Origin: Linyphia triangularis | Taxonomy: Eukaryota > Arthropoda > Arachnida > Araneae > Linyphiidae | Direction of reading: 5' to 3' | Length of the DNA: 64,000 nt | NCBI GenBank assembly: GCA_963978545.1 | Contig: CAXBTE010000036.1 | Coordinates: forward strand, 921,429 to 985,428 | Part shown: positions 36,001 through 48,433 of the stretch, in pieces | Numbering within the stretch: position 1 is the first letter of the stretch | Layout: each line of letters starts with the position of its first letter | Notes under the pieces: model-generated | What the model was told of the DNA's origin: nothing | The model's input: the letters and a program-made list of their open reading frames with translations, nothing else | Databases searched by the model: none | Made by a program: the position numbers and the translations under genes

Positions 36001-38647
36001 CTTTTCGAAAAAAACTTTTTTTCCGTTTTTACATGTTTCATGAGAAAATCTCTGATTTAAGAATGATTGCAGTTTCATATTAAACAACTGCAATTATTGA
36101 GAATTTAAATCTGAAATTACTAAATACTAGTGCTATTAGGGGTTTTTGATCATTGTATTATTTTGCGACAGAGCAAATTGCGTTCACACTTTCTGAACTT
36201 CACTTTAGAAAAGTTCTATTTCCGAAATGATTGAAATATTTATGTTAAAAACTATTCTGCATAGTAGTTGAAGTTTAAAATTATGAAATACTAGCGAAAA
36301 TATCTTTTTTTGAAATTTTTTTTAGTTTTCGAAATAAAGATTTTAAAAGGCATTTTTTTGACGTTTTATGAGAAAAGTGCTAAGTGTAGATTGATTGATG
36401 TTTTTGAACAAAAAACTAGCTTGTATTACAATTTAATTCTAAATTGATACAATACTGGGAAAAATTGCTATTTTTGAACCTTTTTTCAGTTTTTGACCCA
36501 AAGATTTCCAAACACCCTTTTTTCATGTTTCATGAGAAAAGCTCTAATTATAATATGATTGCAATTTTTGAGTAAGAAAGTGTATTGCCTACGCCTTAAG
36601 GTTCAAAACTATTAAATACAAGTGAAATTAGCTAATTTTAAGCATTTTTTTTACTTTTCGAAAAAAACTTTTTTTCCGTTTTTACACGTTTCATGAGAAA
36701 ATCTCTGATTTAAGAATCATTGCAGTTTCTTATCAAACAACTGCAATTATTGAGAATTTAAATCTGAAATTACTAAATACTAGTGCTCTTAGGGGTTTTT
36801 GATCATTGTATTATTTTGCGACAGAGCAAATTGCGTTCACACTTTCTGAACGTCACTTTAGAAAAGTTCTATTTCCAAAATGATTGAAGTATTTATGTTA
36901 AAAACTAGTCTGCATAGTAGTTGAAGTTTAAAATTATGAAATACTAGCGAAAATATCTTTTTTTGAAATTTTTTTTAGTTTTCGAAATAAAGATTTTAAA
37001 AGGCATTTTTTTTGACGTTTTATGAGAAATGTGCTAAGTGTAGATTGATTGATGTTTTTGAACAAAAAACTAGCTTGTATTACAATTTAATTCTAAATTG
37101 ATACAATACTGGGAAAAATTGCTATTTTTGAACCTTTTTTCAGTTTTTGACCCAAAGATTTCCAAACACCCTTTTTTCATGTTTCATGAGAAAAGCTCTA
37201 ATTATAATATGATTGCAATTTTTGAGTAAGAAACTGTATTCCCTAGGCTTTAAGGTTCAAAACTATTAAATACAAGTGAAATTAGCTAATTTTAAGCATT
37301 TTTTTTTACTTTTCGAAAAAATCTTTTTTTCCGTTTTTACACGTTTCATGAGAAAATCTCTGATTTAAGAATGATTGCAGTTTCTTATCAAACAACTGCA
37401 ATTATTGAGAATTTAAATCTGAAATTACTAAATACTAGTGCTCTTAGGGGTTTTTGATCATTGTATTATTTTGCGACAGAGCAAATTGCGTTCACACTTT
37501 CTGAACGTCACTTTAGAAAAGTTCTATTTCCAAAATGATTGAAGTATTTATGTTAAAAACTAGTCTGCATAGTAGTTGAAGTTTAAAATTATGAAATACT
37601 AGCGAAAATATCTTTTTTTGAAATTTTTTTTAGTTTTCGAAATAAAGATTTTAAAAGGCATTTTTTTTGACGTTTTATGAGAAAAGTGCTAAGTGTAGAT
37701 TGATTGATGTTTTTGAACAAAAAACTAGCTTGTATTACAATTTAATTCTAAATTGATACAATACTGGGAAAAATTGCTATTTTTGAACCTTTTTTCAGTT
37801 TTTGACCCAAAGATTTCCAAACACCCTTTTTTCATGTTTCATGAGAAAAGCTCTAATTATAATATGATTGCAATTTTTGAGTAAGAAACTGTATTGCCTA
37901 GGCCTTAAGGTTCAAAACTATTAAATACAAGTGAAATTAGCTAATTTTAAGCATTTTTTTTACTTTTCGAAAAAAACTTTTTTTCCGTGTTTACACGTTT
38001 CATGAGAAAATCTCTGATTTAAGAATGATTGCAGTTTCTTATCAAACAACTGCAATTATTGAGAATTTAAATCTGAAATTACTAAATACTAGTGCTCTTA
38101 GGGGTTTTTGATCATTGTATTATTTTGCGACAGAGCAAATTGCGTTCACACTTTCTGAACGTCACTTTAGAAAAGTTCTATTTCCAAAATGATTGAAGTA
38201 TTTATGTTAAAAACTAGTCTGCAGAGTAGTTGAAGTTTAAAATTATGAAATACTACCGAAAATATCTTTTTTTGACATTTTTTGAATTTTCGAAACAAAG
38301 ATTTTAAAAGGCATTTTTTTTAACGTTTTTTTAGAAAAGTGCTAAGAGTAGAATGATTGATGTTTTTGAATAAAAAACTAGCTTGTATTACAATTCAATT
38401 CTAAATTGATACAATACTGGGAAAATTTGCTATTTTTGAACTTTATTTCAGTTTTTGACCCAAAGATTTCCAAACATCCTTTTTTCATGTTTCATGAGAA
38501 AAGCTCTAATTATACAATGATAGCAATTTTTGAGTAAGAAACTGTATTGCCTAGGCCTTAAGGTTCAAAACTATTAAATACAAGTGAAATTAGCTAATTT
38601 TAAGCATTTTTTTTACTTTTCGAAAAAAACTTTTTATCCGTTTTTAC
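32770..38647 (+). repeat. Q copies 39-47
   Basis: Copy starts: 32770, 33423, 34077, 34727, 35380, 36033, 36686, 37341, 37995. X is in copies 43 and 47, and Y in 39 and 44; copy 41 is type II. Copies 39 and 44 both end in gtattgcctacgcc, and both 40 and 45 carry gaatcattgcag, showing a 3263-bp (five-copy) duplication. Copies 40-42 repeat the atgaggaaagc, ctgcatttattg, ctataaatac and ggtttttaatcattg series of copies 9-11. Confidence 0.88.
35637..36260 (+). repeat. X-Y cassette 5 (copies 43/44)
   Basis: Same marker set, preceded by ctgcagagtag. The Y copy is followed by gtattgcctacgcc and then gaatcattgcag, as in cassette 4. Confidence 0.87.
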
Positions 38648-38876
38648 ATGTTTCATGAGAAAATCTCTGATTTAAGAATGATTGCAGTTTCATATTAAAC
38701 AACTGCAATTATTGAGAATTTAAATCTGAAATTACTAAATACTAGTGCTATTAGGGGTTTTTGATCATTGTATTATTTTGCGACAGAGCAAATTGCGTTC
38801 ACACTTTCTGAACTTCACTTTAGAAAAGTTCTATTTCCGAAATGATTGAAATATTTATGTTAAAAACTATTCTGCA
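38252..38876 (+). repeat. X-Y cassette 6 (copies 47/48)
   Basis: Same marker set, with private changes ttttaacgttttttt for tttttacgttttttt and ctttttatccg near 38630. It is followed by the aagtaaaattagc and gcattcacac series seen after cassettes 1 and 2. Confidence 0.87.
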
Positions 38877-41800
38877 TAGTAGTTGAAGTTTAAAATTATG
38901 AAATACTAGCGAAAATATCTTTTTTTGAAATTTTTTTTAGTTTTCGAAATAAAGATTTTAAAAGGCATTTTTTTGACGTTTTATGAGAAAAGTGCTAAGT
39001 GTAGATTGATTGATGTTTTTGAACAAAAAACTAGCTTGTATTACAATTTAATTCTAAATTGATACAATACTGGGAAAAATTGCTATTTTTGAACCTTTTT
39101 TCAGTTTTTGACCCAAAGATTTCCAAACACCCTTTTTCATGTTTCATGAGAAAAGCTCTAATTATAATATGATTGCAATTTTTGAGTAAGAAACTGTATT
39201 GCCTAGGCCTTAAGGTTCAAAACTATTAAATACAAGTAAAATTAGCTAATTTTAAGCATTTTTTTTACTTTTCGAAAAAAACTTTTTTCCGTTTTTACAC
39301 GTTTCATGAGAAAATCTCTGATTTAAGAATGATTGCAGTTTCTTATCAAACAACTGCAATTATTGAGAATTTAAATCTGAAATTACTAAATACTAGTGCT
39401 CTTAGGGGTTTTTGATCATTGTATTATTTTGCGACAGAGCAAATTGCATTCACACTTTCTGAACGTCACTTTAGAAAAGTTCTATTTCCAAAATGATTGA
39501 AGTATTTATGTTAAAAACTAGTCTGCATAGTAGTTAAAGTTTAAAATTATGAAATACTAGCGAAAATATCTTTTTTTGAAATTTTTTTTAGTTTTCGAAA
39601 TAAAGATTTTAAAAGGCATTTTTTTGACGTTTTATGAGAAAAGTGCTAAGTGTAGATTGATTGATGTTTTTGAACAAAAAACTAGCTTGTATTACAATTT
39701 AATTCTAAATTGATACAATACTGGGAAAAATTGCTATTTTTGAACCTTTTTTCAGTTTTTGACCCAAAGATTTCCAAACACCCTTTTTTCATGTTTCATG
39801 AGAAAAGCTCTAATTATAATATGATTGCAATTTTTGAGTAAGAAACTGTATTGCCTAGGCCTTAAGGTTCAAAACTATAAATACAAGTGAAATTAGCTAA
39901 TTTTAAGCATTTTTTTTACTTTTCGAAAAAAACTTTTTTTCCGTTTTTACATGTTTCATGAGAAAATCTCTGATTTAAGAATGATTGCATTTTCTTATCA
40001 AACAACTGCAATTATTGAGAATTTAAATCTGAAATTACTAAATACTAGTGCTCTTAGGGGTTTTTGATCATTGTATTATTTTGCGACAGAGCAAATTGCG
40101 TTCACACTTTCTGAACGTCACTTTAGAAAAGTTCTATTTCCAAAATGATTGAAGTATTTATGTTAAAAACTAGTCTGCATAGTAGTTGAAGTTTAAAATT
40201 ATGAAATACTAGCGAAAATATCTTTTTTTGAAATTTTTTTTAGTTTTCGAAATAAAGATTTTAAAAGGCATTTTTTTTGACGTTTTATGAGAAATGTGCT
40301 AAGTGTAGATTGATTGATGTTTTTGAACAAAAAACTAGCTTGTATTACAATTTAATTCTAAATTGATACAATACTGGGAAAAATTGCTATTTTTGAACCT
40401 TTTTTCAGTTTTTGACCCAAAGATTTCCAAACACCCTTTTTTCATGTTTCATGAGAAAAGCTCTAATTATAATATGATTGCAATTTTTGAGTAAGAAAAT
40501 GTATTGCCTAGGCCTTAAGGTTCAAAACTATTAAATACAAGTGAAATTAGCTAATTTTAAGCATTTTTTTTACTTTTCGAAAAAAACTTTTTTTCCGTTT
40601 TTACACGTTTCATGAGAAAATCTCTGATTTAAGAATGATTGCAGTTTCTTATCAAACAACTGCAATTATTGAGAATTTAAATCTGAAATTACTAAATACT
40701 AGTGCTCTTAGGGGTTTTTGATCATTGTATTATTTTGCGACAGAGCAAATTGCGTTCACACTTTCTGAACGTCACTTTAGAAAAGTTCTATTTCCAAAAT
40801 GATTGAAGTATTTATGTTAAAAACTAGTCTGCAGAGTAGTTGAAGTTTAAAATTATGAAATACTAGCGAAAATATATTTTTTGAAATTTTTTTAATTTTC
40901 GAAACAAAGATTTTAAAAGGCATTTTTTTGACGTTTTTTTAGAAAAGTGCTAAGAGTAGAATGATTGATGTTTTTGAATAAAAAACTAGCTTGTATAACA
41001 ATTCAATTCTAAATTGATACAATACTGGGAAAAATTGCTATTTTTGAACTTTTTTTCAGTTTTTGACCCAAAGATTTCCAAACATCCTTTTTTCATGTTT
41101 CATGAGAAAAGCTCTAATTATACAATGATTGCAATTTTTGAGTAAGAAACTGTATTGCCTAGGCCTTAAGGTTCAAAACTATTAAATACAAGTGAAATTA
41201 GCTAATTTTAAGCATTTTTTTTACTTTTCGAAAAAAACTTTTTTTCCGTTTTTACATGTTTCATGAGAAAATCTCTGATTTAAGAATGATTGCATTTTCT
41301 TATCAAACAACTGCAATTATTGAGAATTTAAATCTGAAATTACTAAATACTAGTGCTCTTAGGGGTTTTTGATCATTGTATTATTTTGCGACAGAGCAAA
41401 TTGCGTTCACACTTTCTGAACGTCACTTTAGAAAAATTCTATTTCCAAAATGATTGAAGTATTTATGTTAAAAACTAGTCTGCATAGTAGCTGAAGTTTA
41501 AAATTATGAAATACTAGCGAAAATATCTTTTTTTGAAATTTCTTTTAGTTTTCGAAATAAAGATTTTAAAAGGCATTTTTTGACGTTTTATGAGAAAAGT
41601 GCTAAGTGTAGATTGATTGATGTTTTTGAACAAAAAACTAGCTTGTATTACAATTTAATTCTAAATTGATACAATACTGGGAAAAATTGCTATTTTTGAA
41701 CCTTTTTTCAGTTTTTGACCCAAAGATTTCCAAACACCCTTTTTTCATGTTTCATGAGAAAAGCTCTAATTATAATATGATTGCAATTTTTGAGTAAGAA

Positions 41801-42560
41801 ACTGTATTCCCTAGGCTTTAAGGTTCAAAACTATTAAATACAAGTGAAATTAGCTAATTTTAATCATTTTTTTTACTTTTCGAAAAAAACTTTTTTTCCG
41901 TTTTTACACGTTTCATGAGAAAATCTCTGATTTAAGAATGATTGCAGTTTCTTATCAAACAACTGCAATTATTGAGAATTTAAATCTGAAATTACTAAAT
42001 ACTAGTGCTCTTAGGGGTTTTTGATCATTGTATTATTTTGCGACAGAGCAAATTGCGTTCACACTTTCTGAACGTCACTTTAGAAAAATTCTATTTCCAA
42101 AATGATTGAAGTATTTATGTTAAAAACTAGTCTGCATAGTAGCTGAAGTTTAAAATTATGAAATACTAGCGAAAATATCTTTTTTTGAAATTTCTTTTAG
42201 TTTTCGAAATAAAGATTTTAAAAGGCATTTTTTTGACGTTTTATGAGAAAAGTGCTAAGTGTAGATTGATTGATGTTTTTGAACAAAAAACTAGCTTGTA
42301 TTACAATTTAATTCTAAATTGATACAATACTGGGAAAAATTGCTATTTTTGAACCATTTTTCAGTTTTTGACCCAAAGATTTCCAAACACCCTTTTTTCA
42401 TGTTTCATGAGAAAAGCTCTAATTATAATATGATTGCAATTTTTGAGTAAGAAACTGTATTGCCTAGGCCTTAAGGTTCAAAACTATTAAATACAAGTGA
42501 AATTAGCTAATTTTAAGCATTTTTTTAACTTTTCGAAAAAAACTTTTTTTCCCTTTTTAC
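38648..42560 (+). repeat. Q copies 48-53
   Basis: Copy starts: 38648, 39299, 39951, 40605, 41256, 41908. Copy 48 is Y, with one T fewer in caccctttttcatg and aagtaaaattagc, as in copies 6 and 15. Copy 49 has gcattcacac and tagttaaag but carries ctataaatac, a variant otherwise linked to type II copies. Copy 51 is type II with atatattttttg. Copies 52 and 53 share tagctgaag and gaaatttcttttag. Confidence 0.86.
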
Positions 42561-45500
42561 ACGTTTCATGAGAAAATCTCTGATTTAAGAATGATTGCAG
42601 TTTCTTATCAAACAACTGCAATTATTGAGAATTTAAATCTGAAATTACTAAATACTAGTGCTCTTAGGGGTTTTTGATCATTGTATTATTTTGCGACAGA
42701 GCAAATTGCGTTCACACTTTCTGAACGTCACTTTAGAAAAGTTCTATTTCCAAAATGATTGAAGTATTTATGTTAAAAACTAGTCTGCAGAGTAGTTGAA
42801 GTTTAAAATTATGAAATACTAGCGAAAATATCTTTTTTGAAATTTTTTTAATTTTCGAAACAAAGATTTTAAAAGGCATTTTTTTGACGTTTTTTTAGAA
42901 AAGTGCTAAGAGTAGAATGATTGATGTTTTTGAATAAAAAACTAGCTTGTATAACAATTCAATTCTAAATTGATACAATACAGGGAAAATTTGCTATTTT
43001 TGAACTTTTTTCAGTTTTTGACCCAAAGATTTCCAAACATCCTTTTTTCATGTTTCATGAGAAAAGCTCTAATTATACAATGCTTGCAATTTTTGAGTAA
43101 GAAACTGTATTGCCTAGGCCTTAAGGTTCAAAACTATTAAATACAAGTGAAATTAGCTAATTTTAAGCATTTTTTTTACTTTTCGAAAAAAACTTTTTTT
43201 CCGTTTTTACATGTTTCATGAGAAAATCTCTGATTTAAGAATGATTGCAATTTCTTATCAAACAACTGCAATTATTGAGAATTTAAATCTGAAATTACTA
43301 AATACTAGTGCTCTTAGGGGTTTTTGATCATTGTATTATTTTGCGACAGAGCAAATTGCGTTCACACTTTCTGAACGTCACTTTAGAAAAATTCTATTTC
43401 CAAAATGATTGAAGTATTTATGTTAAAAACTAGTCTGCATAGTAGCTGAAGTTTAAAATTATGAAATACTAGCGAAAATATCTTTTTTTGAAATTTCTTT
43501 TAGTTTTCGAAATAAAGATTTTAAAAGGCATTTTTTTGACGTTTTATGAGAAAAGTGCTAAGTGTAGATTGATTGATGTTTTTGAACAAAAAACTAGCTT
43601 GTATTACAATTTAATTCTAAATTGATACAATACTGGGAAAAATTGCTATTTTTGAACCTTTTTTCAGTTTTTGACCTAAAGATTTCCAAACACCCTTTTT
43701 TCATGTTTCATGAGAAAAGCTCTAATTATAATATGATTGCAATTTTTGAGTAAGAAACTGTATTGCCTAGGCCTTAAGGTTCAAAACTATTAAATACAAG
43801 TGAAATTAGCTAATTTTAAGCATTTTTTTTACTTTTCGAAAAAAACTTTTTTTCCGTTTTTACACGTTTCATGAGAAAATCTCTGATTTAAGAATGATTG
43901 CAGTTTCTTATCAAACAACTGCAATTATTGAGAATTTAAATCTGAAATTACTAAATACTAGTGCTCTTAGGGGTTTTGGATCATTGTATTATTTTGCGAC
44001 AGAGCAAATTGCGTTCACACTTTCTGAACGTCACTTTAGAAAAGTTCTATTTCCAAAATGATTGAAGTATTTATGTTAAAAACTAGTCTGCATAGTAGGT
44101 GAAGTTTAAAATTATGAAATACTAGCGAACATATCTTTTTTTGAAATTTTTTTTAGTTTTCGAAATAAAGATTTTAAAAGGCATTTTTTTGACGTTTTAT
44201 GAGAAAAGTGCTAAGTGTAGATTGATTGATGTTTTTGAAAAAAAAACTAGCTTGTATTACAAATTAATTCTAAATTGATACAATACTGGGAAAAATTGCT
44301 ATTTTTGAACCTTTTTTCAGTTTTTGACCCAAAGATTTCCAAACACCCTTTTTTCATGTTTCATGAGAAAAGCTCTAATTATAATATGATTGCAATTTTT
44401 GAGTAAGAAACTGTATTGCCTACGCCTTAAGGTTCAAAACTATTAAATACAAGTGAAATTAGCTAAATTTAAGCATTTTTTTTATTTTTCGAAAAAAACT
44501 TTTTTTCCGTTTTTACACGTTTCATGAGAAAATCTCTGATTTAAGAATGATTGCAGTTTCATATCAAACAACTGCAATTATTGAGAATTTAAATCTGAAA
44601 TTACTAAATACTAGTGCTCTTAGGGGTTTTTGATCATTGTATTATTTTGCGACAGAGCAAATTGCGTTCACACTTTCTGAACTTCACTTTAGAAAAGTTC
44701 TATTTCCGAAATAATTGAAGTATTTATGTTAAAAACTATTCTGCATAGTAGTTGAAGTTTAAAATTATGAAATACTAGCGAAAATATCTTTTTTTGAAAT
44801 TTTTTTTAGTTTTCGAAGTAAAGATTTTAAAAGGCATTTTTTTGACGTTTTATGAGAAAAGTGCTAAGTGTAGATTGATTGATGTTTTTGAACAAAAAAC
44901 TAGCTTGTATTACAATTTAATTCTAAATTGATACAATACTGGGAAAAATTGCTATTTTTGAACCTTTTTTCAGTTTTTGACCCAAAGATTTCCAATCACC
45001 CTTTTTTCATGTTTCATGAGAAAAGCTCTAATTATAATATGATTGCAATTTTTGAGTAAGAAACTGTATTCCCTAGGCTTTAAGGTTCAAAACTATTAAA
45101 TACAAGTGAAATTAGCTAATTTTAAGCATTTTTTTTACTTTTCGAAAAAAACTTTTTTTCCGTTTTTACACGTTTCATGAGAAAATCTCTGATTTAAGAA
45201 TGATTGCAGTTTCTTATCAAACAACTGCAATTATTGAGAATTTAAATCTGAAATTACTAAATACTAGTGCTCTTAGGGGTTTTTGATCATTGTATTATTT
45301 TGCGACAGAGCAAATTGCGTTCACACTTTCTGAACGTCACTTTAGAAAAGTTCTATTTCCAAAATGATTGAAGTATTTATGTTAAAAACTAGTCTGCATA
45401 GTAGTTGAAGTTTAAAATTATGAAATACTACCGAACATATCTTTTTGGAAATTTTTTTAATTTTCGAAACAAAGATTTTAAAAGGCATTTTTTTGACGTT

Positions 45501-48433
45501 TTTTTAGAAAAAATCTAAGAGTAGAATGATTGATGTTTTTGAATAAAAAACTAGCTTGTATAACAATTCAATTCTAAATTGATACATTACTGGGAAAATA
45601 TGCTATTTTTGGAACTTTTTTTCAGTTTTTGACCCAAAGATTTCCAAACATCCTTTTTTCATGTTTCATGAGAAAAGCTCTAATTATACAATGATTGCAA
45701 CTTTTGAGTAAGAAACTGTATTGCCGAGGCCTTAAGGTTCAAAACTATTAAATACAAGTGAAATTAGCTAAATTTAAGCATTTTTTTTATTTTTCGAAAA
45801 AAACTTTTTTTCCGTTTTTTCACGTTTCATGAGAAAATCTCTGATTTAAGAATGATTGCAGTTTCATATCAAACAACTGCAATTATTGAGAATTTAAATC
45901 TGAAATTACTAAATACTAGTGCTCTTAGGGGTTTTTGATCATTGTATTATTTTGCGACAGAGCAAATTGCGTTCACACTTTCTGAACTTCACTTTAGAAA
46001 AGTTCTATTTCCAAAATGATTGAAGTATTTATGTTAAAAACTAGTCTGCATAGTAGTTGAAGTTTAAAATTATGAAATACTAGCGAAAATATCTTTTTTT
46101 GAAATTTTTTTAATTTTCGAAACAAAGATTTTAAAAGGCATTTTTTTTGACGTTTTTTTAGAAAAGTGCTAAGAGTAGAATGATTGATGTTTTTGAATAA
46201 AAAACTAGCTTGTATTACAATTCAATTCTAAATTGATACAATACTGGGAAAATTTGCTATTTTTGAACTTTTTTTCAGTTTTTGACCCAAAGATTTCCAA
46301 ACATCCTTTTTTCATGTTTCATGAGAAAAGCTCTAATTATACAATGATAGCAATTTTTGAGTAAGAAACTATATTTCCTAGGCCTTAAGGTTCAAAACTA
46401 TTAAATACAAGTGAAATTAGCTAATTTTAAGCATTTTTTTTATTTTTCGAAAAAAACTTTTTTTCCGTTTTTACATGTTTCATGAGAAAATCTCTGATTT
46501 AAGAATGATTGCAGTTTCATATTAAACAACTGCAATTATTGAGAATTTAAATCTGAAATTACTAAATACTAGTGCTATTAGGGGTTTTTGATCATTGTAT
46601 TATTTTGCGACAGAGCAAATTGCGTTCACACTTTCTGAACGTCACTTTAGAAAAGTTCTATTTCCAAAATGATTGAAGTATTTATGTTAAAAACTAGTCT
46701 GCATAGTAGTTGAAGTTTAAAATTATGAAATACTAGCGAAAATATCTTTTTTTGAAATTTTTTTTAGTTTTTGAAATAAAGATTTTAAAAGGCATTTTTT
46801 TGACGTTTTATGAGAAAAGTGCTAAGTGTAGATTGATTGATGTTTTTGAACAAAAAACTAGCTTGTATTACAATTTAATTCTAAATTGATACAATACTGG
46901 GAAAAATTGCTATTTTTGAACCTTTTTTCAGTTTTTGACCCAAAGATTTCCAAACACCCTTTTTTCATGATTCATGAGAAAAGCTCTAATTATAATATGA
47001 TTGCAATTTTTGAGTAAGAAACTGTATTGCCTAGGCCTTAAGGTTCAAAACTATTAAATACAAGTGAAATTAGCTAATTTTAAGCATTTTTTTTACTTTT
47101 CGAAAAAAACTTTTTTTCCGTTTTTACATGTTTCATGAGAAAATCTCTGATTTAAGAATGATTGCAATTTCTTATCAAACAACTGCAATTATTGAGAATT
47201 TAAATCTGAAATTACTAAATACTAGTGCTCTTAGGGGTTTTTGATCATTGTATTATTTTGCGACAGAGCAAATTGCGTTCACACTTTCTGAACGTCACTT
47301 TAGAAAAATTCTATTTCCAAAATGATTGAAGTATTTATGTTAAAAACTAGTCTGCATAGTAGCTGAAGTTTAAAATTATGAAATACTAGCGAAAATATCT
47401 TTTTTTGAAATTTCTTTTAGTTTTCGAAATAAAGATTTTAAAAGGCATTTTTTTGACGTTTTATGAGAAAAGTGCTAAGTGTAGATTGATTGATGTTTTT
47501 GAACAAAAAACTAGCTTGTATTACAATTTAATTCTAAATTGATACAATACTGGGAAAAATTGCTATTTTTGAACCTTTTTTCAGTTTTTGACCCAAAGAT
47601 TTCCAAACACCCTTTTTTCATGTTTCATGAGAAAAGCTCTAATTATAATATGATTGCAATTTTTGAGTAAGAAACTGTATTGCCTAGGCCTTAAGGTTCA
47701 AAACTATTAAATACAAGTGAAATTAGCTAATTTTAAGCATTTTTTTCACTTTTCGAAAAAAACTTTTTTTCCGTTTTTACACGTTTCATGAGAAAATCTC
47801 TGATTTAAGAATGATTGCAGTTTCTTATCAAACCACTGCAATTATTGAGAATTTAAATCTGAAATTACTAAATACTAGTGCTCTTAGGGGTTTTTGATCA
47901 TTGTATTATTTTGCGACAGAGCAAATTGCGTTCACACTTTCTGAACGTCACTTTAGAAAAGTTCTATTTCCAAAATGATTGAAGTATTTATGTTAAAAAC
48001 TAGTCTGCATAGTAGTTGAAGTTTAAAATTATGAAATACTAGCGAAAATATCTTTTTTTGAAATTTTTTTTAGTTTTTGAAATAAAGATTTTAAAAGGCA
48101 TTTTTTTGACGTTTTATGAGAAAAGTGCTAAGTGTAGATTGATTGATGTTTTTGAACAAAAAACAGGCTTGTATTACAATTTAATTCTAAATTGATACAA
48201 TACTTTGAAAAATTGCTATTTTTGAACCTTTTTTCAGTTTTTGACCCAAAGATTTCCAAACACCCTTTTTTCATGTTTCATGAGAAAAGCTCTAATTATA
48301 ATATGATTGCAATTTTTGAGTAAGAAACTGTATTCCCTAGGCTTTAAGGTTCAAAACTATTAAATACAAGTGAAATTAGCTAATTTTAAGCATTTTTTTT
48401 ACTTTTCGAAAAAAACTTTTTTTCCGTTTTTAC
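42561..48433 (+). repeat. Q copies 54-62
   Basis: Copy starts: 42561, 43211, 43864, 44517, 45170, 45822, 46475, 47128, 47781. Copies 54, 58 and 59 are type II. Copies 57, 59 and 60 are mixtures of Y and ordinary sequence (for example tttcatatcaaac with gaacttcac in 57 and 59, and tttcatattaaac with gaacgtcac in 60). Copy 56 has gaaaaaaaaactagc and acaaattaattc; copy 58 has aaatatgctatttttgg and gcaacttttgag. These markers recur in copies 84 and 86. Confidence 0.86.
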
